Origin: Gandjariella thermophila
Lineage (GTDB): Bacteria; Actinomycetota; Actinomycetes; Mycobacteriales; Pseudonocardiaceae
Assembly (NCBI RefSeq): GCF_005405885.1
Contig: NZ_BJFL01000022.1
Location: forward strand, 1 to 64,000
Direction: 5' to 3'
DNA length: 64,000 nucleotides
Every line of letters begins with the position of its first letter. The stretch's first letter is position 1. Below the pieces are notes generated by a model that saw only the letters and a program-made list of their open reading frames with translations, searched no databases and was not told where the DNA came from. Position numbers and translations under genes: made by a program. Positions 26,461 to 34,332 of this stretch are shown here, in pieces.

Positions 26461-28671
26461 TCAGTGGGCGACCCGCAGCGTGCGGGGACGGGCCGCGGCG
26501 GCCAGCGCCGCGACGGTGATCGTCGCGCCGTGCAGCAGCACGCCCGCCGTGCTGAACCCGGGCGCCAGCAGCGCGGGCAGGCAGGCTAGGGCGGTGAGCA
26601 GCCACGGCAGCCGGTTCCCGCTCGTGCCGACCCGCGCGGTGTGCACCAGGTACCAGCCGAGCAGCAGGTGCACCAGGTTCTGCAGCGGGTCCACCGGCAG
26701 CACCAGCAGCCAGCCCTCGCCGGGCACTCCGGCGAAGCCGGTGACCACGAAGCCGAGCACCCCCAGAGCGCCGTAGAGCACGCCGAGCGTGGCGGCCAGC
26801 CGGCCGCGGTAGGACTCCACCGGCGCCGGCCACGTGAACCGCCGCGGCCGCTCGAACCGCAGGAACGCGGCCAGCAGCGGGACGAGCAGCAGCACCAGGG
26901 CCACCAGCCAGCGGGGCTGGCCCAGCCAGGCCAGCGCCCGCCCCAGCCCCACCCGGGCGCTCAGCGCGCCCACCACGCCGGTGCCGACCAGCAGCCCGGC
27001 CAGGTAGCCGAGGTAGAGCGTCATCGGCGCGGACCGGATGAACGACACCGCATGCCACGGGCCGTGCCGGTCCAGCCAACCGGCGGCCCGGTCACGTAGC
27101 AGCACGGCCAGGCCGATCTGGCTGACCGCGAGCGCGAGCAGGCAGATCGTCGGTGGATTGCCGCCGCGGCCGGCCATCATCGTCGCCGAGTACCCGGCCA
27201 CGATGATCAGCCAGGCCAACCCGAGCGCGCCGAGCGCGGCCGCCCCGCCGAGCACCGGTCCGGGCAGCCGCTGCAACACGCCGTCGGCGTAGAGGAACCC
27301 GCACTGCTGCAGCAGCAGGGCCAGCACCACGACGTTGACCGCGCCGAGCAGCCCCCAACCGGGCAGCGTCCGGAGCACGTCCAGCGCCGGCACGGCCACC
27401 GCCAGCACCGCCGGGGTGGCCAGCCTGGCGTGCCGGTGCAGCCAGGCCATCACCGGCGTGGCCGCGACCACGACCAGGTACACGCCGAGCGACCACAGCG
27501 GGTGCGCGATCAGCCGGCCGATCTCCTCCAGCCGCTCCCTGGGCACCCCGAGCACCTCCAGCGGCAGCGGCACCACCAGCCAGGCCAGCACGAACGCCAG
27601 CACCGGGCGGAGCAGCCAGGACGTCCGGCCGGCCAGGTAGCGGCCGAAGCCGCCGGCCCGTTCCCGCACCGCCCGCCAGCCGGCCAGGTTGGCCTGGCCA
27701 CCGGCGAAGAAGAACACCGGCACGGCCTGCAACACCCAGGTCAGCCAGGCGAGTCGGGCGGTGTCCACGCCCGCCCAGTGCGCCACGGTGGACAGCGACT
27801 CGCCGAGCACCGGCAGCGCCAACCCGACCAGCCGGAGGAAGGTCAGGTAGCGGTCCGGCCGCACCGCTACCGGCGCCGCCCTGGCCGCCCGCCGCCGCAC
27901 CCGCTTCGGCGGTGCCCGCTCCGCGTTCTCCGTGCCGGCCAGGCCCGGCGCGGATCGGCGGGACGGCCGCCCGCCGGGCAGCCGGGCCAGCAGCAGCGCG
28001 GCCACCGCGGCGAAGCCCACCACCCAGGCCCAGACCGGTTCCAGGTTGGGCGGGCCCCAGCGCTGCCGCCAGGAGTTGAACTCCGCACCCGCCGCGTATA
28101 CGTCCGCGACCACGTGGCACTCCCGCGCCGAGCCGCGCGGGTTGGCCTCGCACTGGGCGTGCATGTCCCGCGCCAGCCGGGCGTCCAGCGCCCTGCGGGT
28201 GTCCTGGCCGAGCGGCTGACCCTTGCGTTCCTCGTAGCGCAGCAGGTCGTAGCCGAGGTCGTGGGCCTTGCAGGCGATGCCGAAGTCCCACGGCGTGTTG
28301 TCCTCGCCCCACGGCGCCGAGCAGCCGCCGGCTGGGTTCACGGTGCGCAGTAATCCGTCCGGGGTGCGCACGGTCACCGGCGCCGGCGCCCCGGTCGTCG
28401 CGGTGAAGTCGGCCGGAATGTCCGGGCGCGCGTCGCGTGTCGCGCTCGGCTGGACCAGGTCGTCCACCGCGTGCGCGGCCTGCGCCGGCTCACCCGAGGT
28501 CGGCTGCGCCGCCGCCGGCGGCACGGGCCGGGACACCAGCACGCCGCAGACGAAGACGATCAGCGCGATCACCAGCACGCGGAAGTGCTTCGGTAGCCGA
28601 CACAGCGCCGCCAGCCCCGGCCAGCTTCCCGGCGCCACCGCCTCGACCCGTGTGTCCGCTCCCGCGCTCAT
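26461..28671 (-). CDS. Phospholipase A2 domain fused to a membrane acyltransferase-3-like module
   Basis: A 736-aa protein. A membrane anchor at about 31-48 is followed by an extracytoplasmic prokaryotic phospholipase A2 domain (about 100-200). This has the catalytic pair in C-K-A-H-D-L-G-Y-D (His137, Asp138) and Cys 117, 134, 174 and 185, spaced for two disulfides as in Streptomyces PLA2. After another helix and a basic loop comes a block of about ten helices resembling acyltransferase 3, starting Y-L-T-F-L-R-L-V-G. The usual first-helix catalytic His is missing (P-V-L-G-E-S instead of a V-x-x-x-H pattern), so the acyltransferase part may be inactive. The C-terminal four helices resemble DUF4383. 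Phospholipid cleavage at the outer membrane face is likely; a deacylation/reacylation role is speculative. Confidence 0.85.
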   Translation of the reverse strand: MSAGADTRVEAVAPGSWPGLAALCRLPKHFRVLVIALIVFVCGVLVSRPVPPAAAQPTSGEPAQAAHAVDDLVQPSATRDARPDIPADFTATTGAPAPVTVRTPDGLLRTVNPAGGCSAPWGEDNTPWDFGIACKAHDLGYDLLRYEERKGQPLGQDTRRALDARLARDMHAQCEANPRGSARECHVVADVYAAGAEFNSWRQRWGPPNLEPVWAWVVGFAAVAALLLARLPGGRPSRRSAPGLAGTENAERAPPKRVRRRAARAAPVAVRPDRYLTFLRLVGLALPVLGESLSTVAHWAGVDTARLAWLTWVLQAVPVFFFAGGQANLAGWRAVRERAGGFGRYLAGRTSWLLRPVLAFVLAWLVVPLPLEVLGVPRERLEEIGRLIAHPLWSLGVYLVVVAATPVMAWLHRHARLATPAVLAVAVPALDVLRTLPGWGLLGAVNVVVLALLLQQCGFLYADGVLQRLPGPVLGGAAALGALGLAWLIIVAGYSATMMAGRGGNPPTICLLALAVSQIGLAVLLRDRAAGWLDRHGPWHAVSFIRSAPMTLYLGYLAGLLVGTGVVGALSARVGLGRALAWLGQPRWLVALVLLLVPLLAAFLRFERPRRFTWPAPVESYRGRLAATLGVLYGALGVLGFVVTGFAGVPGEGWLLVLPVDPLQNLVHLLLGWYLVHTARVGTSGNRLPWLLTALACLPALLAPGFSTAGVLLHGATITVAALAAAARPRTLRVAH

Positions 28672-28886
28672 TGGCCGGTCAGGTTACGAAATCGCATCGG
28701 TGATCGTCGCGGCACCCCGTCTTTCGTGCGAGTCGGGGCCCCGACCCGCCCAGTCCTCGACGCCCGCGGGCCATCGCCTCGTCGCGCGGCTTGCCGCTGT
28801 ACACGCGGAACCCCAGCGACTTCAAGGGACTGGCGGGAATGCTCAGGGTTGTCGCGGTGTGACTCGGGAACCCGCGCCCCGCGACC

Positions 28887-29009
28887 TCAGTTCTCGCTGG
28901 TATCCGCGGTCGCCATGCCGAACGCGGCACGTGCGGTCAGCAGCTTTCGGCCACCGCTGACGACGACCAGTTCCTCGTCGGTCACCTCCTCGGCGGACGC
29001 GCAGCTCAC
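28887..29009 (-). CDS. Possible 40-aa peptide with double-glycine leader
   Basis: A GTG-started ORF beginning M-S-C-A-S-A-E-E-V-T-D-E-E-L-V-V-V-S-G-G, followed by a 20-residue core R-K-L-L-T-A-R-A-A-F-G-M-A-T-A-D-T-S-E-N and a stop. The E-E-L-x-x-V-S-G-G end matches double-glycine leaders of peptides matured by C39 peptidase-ABC exporters. It starts 15 nt after a SAM methyltransferase stop, on the same strand. Against it: no clear ribosome-binding site, an upstream in-frame stop that leaves only the GTG, and no C39 transporter in the window. It could be an orphan precursor, a remnant, or chance. Confidence 0.35.
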   Translation of the reverse strand: MSCASAEEVTDEELVVVSGGRKLLTARAAFGMATADTSEN

Positions 29010-29024
29010 CGGCCGTCGCCCGCA

Positions 29025-29630
29025 TCATGCTGGGCGTAGGAGGGCAACGAGGAAGCTCGAGTCGTCGGTGAACGGACGCAGGTCCCACGTGGACAGCAGC
29101 AGATCGGGCTCGAGAGCGGCGGCTGCCGCGTCCTCGAAGAACTCACTGAACTCGTAGCCGCGGCCGGCGCCGAAGCCGATCGCGGCTCGGCCGCCCGGCG
29201 CGAGGTGCGCGCGGAGGCGCTTCAGCACCTCACCGCGGGTGCTTGGCGCCAGGAAGGTCATCACGTGCCCGACGCAGACGATGGCGTCGAACGGTGCGGT
29301 GATGCCCTGTGCGGGCAGGTCGAGTTCGGCGAGGTCGCCCACGATCCACAGCGGGCCGGGATGGTCGTGCTCAGCAGCCTCGATCAGCTTCGGGTCGACA
29401 TCGACGCCGACGACGTCGTGGCCGGCATCGGCCAACGCGCCACCGACCCGGCCGGGTCCGCAGCCGGCGTCGAGGATGCGGGCGTGGCGGGGCACCATGG
29501 CGTCCACCAGGCGGGCTTCCCCGGCGAGGTCCTCACCGGCGCGAGCCATCGAGCGGAAGCGCTCGATATACCAGGTGGAGTGACCGGGGTCAGCGGTGAC
29601 CTTCTGCATCCAGATGCTCTGCTCGGCCAT
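29025..29630 (-). CDS. Class I SAM-dependent methyltransferase
   Basis: A 201-aa soluble protein with motif I I-L-D-A-G-C-G-P-G-R-V-G-G, motif II V-V-G-V-D-V-D, then I-V-G-D-L-A-E-L-D and F-D-A-I-V-C-V-G-H-V-M. The ATG at 29630 is preferred because GGGAG lies about 11 nt upstream; the ATG three codons earlier is too close to that site. Small-molecule methylation is likely; the substrate is unknown. The possible double-glycine peptide ORF follows in the same direction. Confidence 0.9.
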   Translation of the reverse strand: MAEQSIWMQKVTADPGHSTWYIERFRSMARAGEDLAGEARLVDAMVPRHARILDAGCGPGRVGGALADAGHDVVGVDVDPKLIEAAEHDHPGPLWIVGDLAELDLPAQGITAPFDAIVCVGHVMTFLAPSTRGEVLKRLRAHLAPGGRAAIGFGAGRGYEFSEFFEDAAAAALEPDLLLSTWDLRPFTDDSSFLVALLRPA

Positions 29631-29700
29631 GTCCGCCATTCTCCCGGAGCAGAGTGGGCGGTTGCGGTGCCGTGGTGGCCACGAGAGAACGTTGCCGGGC

Positions 29701-30012
29701 CTACGCCCAGGAGGTCTGGTGCAGATCCCGGCGGAACGTCTCGCGGATCCCGAGCACCGCGACGAAGGTGACCGCCGACATCGCCACGATGTACAGCGAC
29801 ACCGGCCAGGCGGACCCGGTCGCGGCCAGCAGCGCGGTCATCACGAACGGGGCGAAACCGCCAAACACCGCGGCGATCTGGTAGCCAAGCGAGGCCCCGG
29901 AGTAACGCACGTCGGCCCGAACATCTCCGCGTACCTCGCGGCCAGCGGCCCGTACATGGTGGCGTGGATGGTGAACGCGGTGACGAGGGCCAGCAGCACC
30001 ACCGCTACCGCG
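29701..30012 (-). pseudogene. 3' remnant of an MHS-family MFS transporter, frameshifted
   Basis: The minus strand encodes the last part of an MHS transporter in two frames. L-V-T-A-F-T-I-H-A-T-M-Y-G-P-L and A-A-R-Y-A-E-M-F (about 29910-30000) continue, after a single-base deletion near 29915, as V-R-Y-S-G-A-S-L-G-Y-Q and I-A-A-V-F-G-G-F down to a stop at 29701. The upstream two thirds is missing; coding similarity ends abruptly near 30010, where a truncated regulator on the other strand begins. A clear decayed gene, related in family to the intact carrier at 21.1 kb. Confidence 0.75.
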
Positions 30013-30644
30013 CCGGTGTTCTCGCCGACGCCGAACTGCCCGCCGGCGCGATGCTGGAACAGCTCACCGGGCTGATCGACAAGTCGGTGCTCGGCCGGGA
30101 TGCCGGAGGCGTCGTGGCCCGCTACCGCATGCTGGAGACGGTGCGGCAGTACGGCGGCGAACGACTGCGCGGCCGCGGGGAGACAGCCGCCCTGCGCCGC
30201 CGCCACGGTGACCACTACCTGCGACTCGCCGAGTGGGCCGACCGGGCTGCGCCTGGCCGGGACGCTGTGGTTCTTCTGGATCGCCTGCGGGAACCTGCCC
30301 GAGTGGAGGTACTGGCTCGACCGCGCGCTCGCGGCTGGCACCGCATCCAGCCCGGAGCGGGCCACCACGCTGTGGGTCAACGGGTGGGTGGCCGCGCTGC
30401 AGGGCGACAACGCGGCGGCCGACACCCTCCCTGCTGGCGCAGTGCCGGGGCTGGCGCGCCGGCTCGGTGACGACATCGCGTTGGCGTACGCCGTGCAACA
30501 CGAGGGTCAGGCCGCCTGGCTGCGCGGCAACCTGCCACGCGCGGCGGCGTCGGCGGCAAGCTCGGGTTCAACTCCCGTACACAGATCGCGAGCTGGATCG
30601 CGGCGCGGCGGGCCGCACAGGCGTGGCGGCCGGCTCACGAGTAG
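30006..30644 (+). pseudogene. Remnant of a LuxR-type ATPase regulator
   Basis: Begins mid-domain with V-L-A-D-A-E-L-P-A-G-A-M-L-E-Q-L and L-I-D-K-S-V-L, then Y-R-M-L-E-T-V-R-Q-Y-G, typical of the AfsR/LuxR ATPase-TPR group. After W-A-D-R-A-A the frame shifts and continues as L-W-F-F-W-I-A-C-G-N-L-P-E-W-R-Y-W-L-D and A-A-W-L-R-G-N-L-P. The final piece L-G-F-N-S-R-T-Q-I-A-S-W-I resembles the LuxR helix-turn-helix terminus. At least one frameshift and two internal deletions have occurred and the N-terminal ATPase is gone. It is joined head-on to the MFS remnant. Confidence 0.7.
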
Positions 30645-30695
30645 GGACGTACGCCTCCGGTCCCAGGTACTGGGCCCTACCAGCCGCCGGGCTGG

Positions 30696-31454
30696 TCAGA
30701 TACGCCGGCCGAGCAGGAACACGAAGCGGTCGTTGAACGTCAACTGCTGTTCGCCGCGGTGGTCGCGGCGCATCTGTTCCAGCCCGGCGGCCAGTTCGGC
30801 GTCGGAAAAGGTGTCCAGCACTGACATCCAACGTCGACGCACGAGCTCTCGGTAATAGGCGGCGTCTACCCGGACGGTGAACTGGTGTCGTGTTTCCTCG
30901 ACCGATAGCCCCGCGTTGCGCATCGCCGTCGCGATCGCCTCAGGGTGGGGTTGGCGGCTGGCGAAACGTTGGAGTGCGGCGTCGAAAAGCGGATACTCGA
31001 GGTTCCGCGGCAAGGTGATGACGAGCAGCCGACCCTCGGGGGCGAGCCGGTCGGCAAGTCCTCGCACGGTAGCCGGAATATCGGGAACGTGGTGGACGAC
31101 TTCCTTCAGCAGGATGGCGTCGAATTTTTCGTAGGGCAGTTGTAGGGAGCCGTTGGCAAGATCTTCCGCGTTGGCGTGTACGGGCTGAAGCCGCGGGTCC
31201 GGTGGAAGCTGGGCGAGCATCGCCTCGCACGGGTCGAGGCACAGAATCGGCGTGGTGGCGGACGTGCGCGCCGCCAGGCTGCGGAGAAACAGCCCCGTGC
31301 CCGCACCGATGTCGGCAACGCGATCACCGGGCGTCACCGCGAGGTGTTGGGCGATCTGGTGGTTCATCCATTGGACGTACGCCGGAGAGTGGGCCCAGTT
31401 GTCGTCGTAGTGGCACGCGATACGCTGATAATGATCTGCCGACTGGCCATACAC
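30696..31454 (-). CDS. SAM-dependent methyltransferase (UbiE/type-11 like)
   Basis: A 252-aa protein starting at a GTG preceded by GGGAGGGAG; the open frame extends upstream but that part is Arg/Pro-rich and non-coding in character. It contains Y-D-D-N-W near the N-terminus, motif I V-A-D-I-G-A-G-T-G-L-F, I-L-C-L-D-P-C-E-A-M-L, D-A-I-L-L-K-E-V-V-H-H-V and L-A-P-E-G-R-L-L-V-I-T. The C-terminal half (Y-Y-R-E-L-V-R-R-R-W-M-S-V-L) looks like a substrate-binding region. Small-molecule methylation, substrate unknown. No operon partner. Confidence 0.88.
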   Translation of the reverse strand: MYGQSADHYQRIACHYDDNWAHSPAYVQWMNHQIAQHLAVTPGDRVADIGAGTGLFLRSLAARTSATTPILCLDPCEAMLAQLPPDPRLQPVHANAEDLANGSLQLPYEKFDAILLKEVVHHVPDIPATVRGLADRLAPEGRLLVITLPRNLEYPLFDAALQRFASRQPHPEAIATAMRNAGLSVEETRHQFTVRVDAAYYRELVRRRWMSVLDTFSDAELAAGLEQMRRDHRGEQQLTFNDRFVFLLGRRI

Positions 31455-31856
31455 GGGATCAGTCTCCCTCCCAACTGCTGCCGGCGGCGCCCTCGCCGTG
31501 TTTTCGGCGTGCCTCGGACAGACGCTGAGGCACACTGCTCCGACACCGTGCTGCGGCGGAGATCCGCGCAGGACCCTCCCCAAGCTACTGACACAGGTCC
31601 ACCGTGGTGTGACTCCGCGGAATCGACCGTTGCTTTCCCGGCGGTCCAGGGCAGCCAGTTGCGCCAGTACCCACGACGACCGTGGCCGCGGGTGCGTCAC
31701 GCCGCCGTCACCACCCGCGGTGCGCCGGGCGGCAGGGTACGGGATCGGCCCAGCCTGTCGGCTGTGGCTGTTCCGGCCTGGGCGGTCAGGGCTCGGGCTG
31801 CTGGATGCTGTCCTGGGTGCTGCCGCCCAGGAGGCCCCGGCAGGGCTAGACCGGAC

Positions 31857-31918
31857 GGGACGAAGGGACGGGGGCCGTTGGCCCGCCCGGAGCGGGCCCT
31901 TTGGCATTCCTTCGTCCC
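31857..31918. other. Nested inverted repeat inside a 545-nt gene-free stretch
   Basis: The region 31455-31999 between two minus-strand genes has no credible ORF. Its one strong feature is an outer inverted repeat GGGACGAAGG / CCTTCGTCCC enclosing an inner stem GGCCCGC / GCGGGCC with a 5-nt loop. The strings GGGACGAAGGGAC and GGGGCCGTTGGCCC resemble DosR/DevR-type boxes as I know them from actinobacteria, but no typical dormancy gene follows. A large terminator or RNA structure is an alternative. Confidence 0.45.
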
Positions 31919-31999
31919 CTTGGCCGCGGATCGAGGGTGAACCGTGTGCCCCGGGTCGGCGGACCGCGTGTGGTTGCCGCCGCGGGGCATCCCTCCGGG

Positions 32000-32638
32000 T
32001 CAACCCGTGGCGAGGTCGGTGTCGTCGGCGAGGCGGGCCGAGGGGAGATCGGGGGCGGCGATGGCGGCGACGGCCATCCGGTAGAGCAGCGCGGCCATCT
32101 GGTCACGGTCCAGGTGGCGGCTGTGCGGCGTGGAGTTGATCAGCCCGAAGACGGCGTGCGCGGCGGCGCGGGCGGTGGGCTCGTCCAGGTCGGGGTGCAC
32201 CTTGCGGATAGCCTCCACCCAGACCTCCACGTAGCGGCGCTGCAGGCCGCGTACCCGCCGCTGGTCCGGCTCGGTGAGGTTGGCCAGGTTGCGGGCCTGC
32301 ACGCTGATCAGCGACGGGTTGTCCAGCGCGAAGTCGACGTGGAAGCGGACCAGCCGGTGCAGCGCCGCCTCCGCGTCGCCAGCCGCGGCCTCGACGGTCC
32401 GCTGCCCGGCCTCGAGCAGGTGCTCGCTCACCGAGGTCAGCATCTCGCTGAGCATCGCGTCCTTGTTGCGGAAGTGCCGGTACAGCGCCGGCCCGGAGAC
32501 GCCGACCGCGGCGCCGATCTCGTCGATGCCCACCCCGTGGAAGCCGTGCCGGGCGAACAGTCCCGCCGCCGCGTTGAGGATCTGGTCGCGGCGGTGCGGC
32601 TTCGCCGCCGGGGGACCACCGGCTGAGGTGAACGGCAC
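32000..32638 (-). CDS. TetR-family repressor of the acyl-CoA carboxylase operon
   Basis: A 212-aa protein. The N-terminal helix-turn-helix reads Q-I-L-N-A-A-A-G-L-F-A-R-H-G-F-H-G-V-G, then V-S-G-P-A-L-Y-R-H-F-R-N-K. The C-terminal ligand domain is helical. It starts at a GTG and diverges from the carboxylase operon with only 75 nt between them. Two copies of a 16-bp GTTARC-N4-GCTAAC palindrome lie there, so it very likely represses both itself and the operon. The same gene order (TetR next to accD1-accA1-fadE19) occurs in mycobacteria, where the genes serve leucine/isovalerate breakdown. The inducer is probably an acyl-CoA. Confidence 0.93.
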   Translation of the reverse strand: MPFTSAGGPPAAKPHRRDQILNAAAGLFARHGFHGVGIDEIGAAVGVSGPALYRHFRNKDAMLSEMLTSVSEHLLEAGQRTVEAAAGDAEAALHRLVRFHVDFALDNPSLISVQARNLANLTEPDQRRVRGLQRRYVEVWVEAIRKVHPDLDEPTARAAAHAVFGLINSTPHSRHLDRDQMAALLYRMAVAAIAAPDLPSARLADDTDLATG

Positions 32639-32660
32639 GGGGCCATCCTAGACGGGCGAG

Positions 32661-32701
32661 GTTAGCCGGCGCTAACATCGGGTGTGTTAACGAGCGCTAA
32701 C
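32661..32701. promoter_or_regulatory. Two tandem TetR operators
   Basis: GTTAGC-CGGC-GCTAAC at 32661-32676 and GTTAAC-GAGC-GCTAAC at 32686-32701, with centres 25 bp apart. Both have 6-bp inverted arms with a 4-bp spacer. They fill the divergent promoter between the TetR gene and the carboxylase operon, the second ending 12 nt before the accD-type start. The arrangement predicts cooperative autorepression and operon repression. Confidence 0.8.
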
Positions 32702-32713
32702 CCAGGGGTGCTG

Positions 32714-34327
32714 ATGGACGTACCGGTCCTGCGCAGCCACGCCGACCCGACCAGCGAGGCGTTCCTGCGCAACAGCAAGGAGCACGCCGCCCTGGTCGAC
32801 GAGTTGCGGGCCCGGCTGGCCGAGGTGCGGCCGGGTGGCCCGGAGAAGGCCAGGCGGCGGCACGTCGAGCGGGGCAAGCTGCTGCCCCGGGAGCGGGTGG
32901 ACGCGCTGGTCGACCCGGGGTCGCCGTTCCTGGAGCTGTCCCCGCTGGCGGCGAACGGGATGTACGACGACGAGGCGCCCGCGGCCGGGATCATCACCGG
33001 GGTCGGCCGGATCGCCGGCCGCGAGTGCGTGGTGGTGGCCAACGACGCCACGGTCAAGGGCGGCACCTACTACCCGATCACGGTGAAGAAGCACCTCCGC
33101 GCGCAGGAGGTGGCCCTGCACAACCACCTGCCGTGCGTCTACCTGGTGGACTCCGGCGGTGCCTTCCTGCCCCGGCAGGACGAGGTGTTCCCGGACCGCG
33201 AGCACTTCGGCCGGATCTTCTACAACCAGGCCACCATGTCGGCGCGCGGCATCCCGCAGATCGCCGCGGTGCTCGGCTCGTGCACCGCGGGTGGCGCGTA
33301 CGTGCCGGCGATGAGCGACGAGGCGGTCATCGTGCGCGGCCAGGGAACCATCTTCCTGGGCGGCCCGCCGCTGGTGAAGGCGGCCACCGGCGAGGTGGTC
33401 ACCGCGGAGGAACTGGGCGGGGGAGAGCTGCACGCGAAGACCTCCGGGGTCACCGACCACCTCGCCGAGGACGACGCGCACGCGCTGCAGATCGTCCGCT
33501 CCATCGTCAGCACGCTCGGCCCGCGCGTGGAAAAGCCATGGCAGGTTGGGCCCACCGAGGAGCCGGTGGTCGACCCGGACGAGCTGTACGGCGTCGTGCC
33601 CACCGACTCGCGCACCCCGTACGACGTGCGCGAGGTGATCGCCCGGATCACCGACGGCAGCCGGTTCGGCGAGTTCAAGCGGGAGTACGGCACCACGCTG
33701 GTCACCGGCTTCGCCCGGATCCACGGCCACCCGGTCGGCATCGTGGCCAACAACGGCATCCTGTTCGGCGAGTCGGCGCTCAAGGGCGCGCACTTCATCC
33801 AGCTCTGCGACCAGCGCTCCATCCCGCTGGTGTTCCTGCAGAACATCAGCGGCTTCATGGTCGGGCGGGAGTACGAGGCCGGCGGCATCGCCAAGCACGG
33901 CGCCAAGATGGTCACCGCGGTGGCCTGCGCACGGGTGCCCAAGTTCACCGTGATCATCGGCGGCTCGTTCGGTGCCGGCAACTACTCGATGTGCGGCCGC
34001 GCGTACTCGCCCCGGTTTCTGTGGATGTGGCCGAACGCACGGATCTCGGTGATGGGCGGCGAGCAGGCCGCCTCGGTGCTGGCCACGGTCCGCCGGGACG
34101 CGTTCGAGGCGCGCGGCGAGGAGTGGTCCGCCGAGGACGAGGAGGCGTTCAAGCAGCCGATCCGGGACCAGTACGAGCGGCAGGGCAACCCGTACTACTC
34201 CACCGCGCGGCTGTGGGACGACGGCGTGATCGACCCGAAGGACACCCGCACCGTGCTCGGCCTGGCGCTGTCCGCCGCCGCCAACGCCCCGATCGAACCC
34301 GTCCACTACGGCGTTTTCCGGATGTGA
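32714..34327 (+). CDS. accD1: Acyl-CoA carboxylase beta subunit (methylcrotonyl-CoA carboxylase type)
   Basis: A 537-aa biotin-dependent carboxyltransferase. It has the two crotonase-like halves, with [12 protein letters not shown] near 140, [27 protein letters not shown] and the second-half [13 protein letters not shown]. These strings are closer to methylcrotonyl-CoA carboxylase beta than to acetyl/propionyl types. It moves CO2 from biotin to the acyl-CoA. It is the first gene of the operon; the biotin carboxylase starts 5 nt after its stop. The ATG is chosen because it follows AGGGG and leaves the operator outside the gene. Confidence 0.95.
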   Translation: MDVPVLRSHADPTSEAFLRNSKEHAALVDELRARLAEVRPGGPEKARRRHVERGKLLPRERVDALVDPGSPFLELSPLAANGMYDDEAPAAGIITGVGRIAGRECVVVANDATVKGGTYYPITVKKHLRAQEVALHNHLPCVYLVDSGGAFLPRQDEVFPDREHFGRIFYNQATMSARGIPQIAAVLGSCTAGGAYVPAMSDEAVIVRGQGTIFLGGPPLVKAATGEVVTAEELGGGELHAKTSGVTDHLAEDDAHALQIVRSIVSTLGPRVEKPWQVGPTEEPVVDPDELYGVVPTDSRTPYDVREVIARITDGSRFGEFKREYGTTLVTGFARIHGHPVGIVANNGILFGESALKGAHFIQLCDQRSIPLVFLQNISGFMVGREYEAGGIAKHGAKMVTAVACARVPKFTVIIGGSFGAGNYSMCGRAYSPRFLWMWPNARISVMGGEQAASVLATVRRDAFEARGEEWSAEDEEAFKQPIRDQYERQGNPYYSTARLWDDGVIDPKDTRTVLGLALSAAANAPIEPVHYGVFRM

Positions 34328-34332
34328 GAGGC

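Noticed and set aside
28672-28886. Short frames in the gap before the phospholipase fusion gene
   Set aside because: No start signals or recognisable motifs; a brief peptide-like stretch (Y-T-R-N-P-S-D-F) is too short to assign.
31697-31990. 97-codon minus-strand frame between the TetR and methyltransferase genes
   Set aside because: No ribosome-binding site, low-complexity Arg/Pro/Gly product, and it crosses the strong inverted repeat; judged non-coding.
33025-34332. Long plus-strand frame running through the carboxylase beta gene into the alpha gene
   Set aside because: Only the part from the ATG at 34333 encodes biotin carboxylase; the upstream part is an out-of-frame reading of the beta gene.
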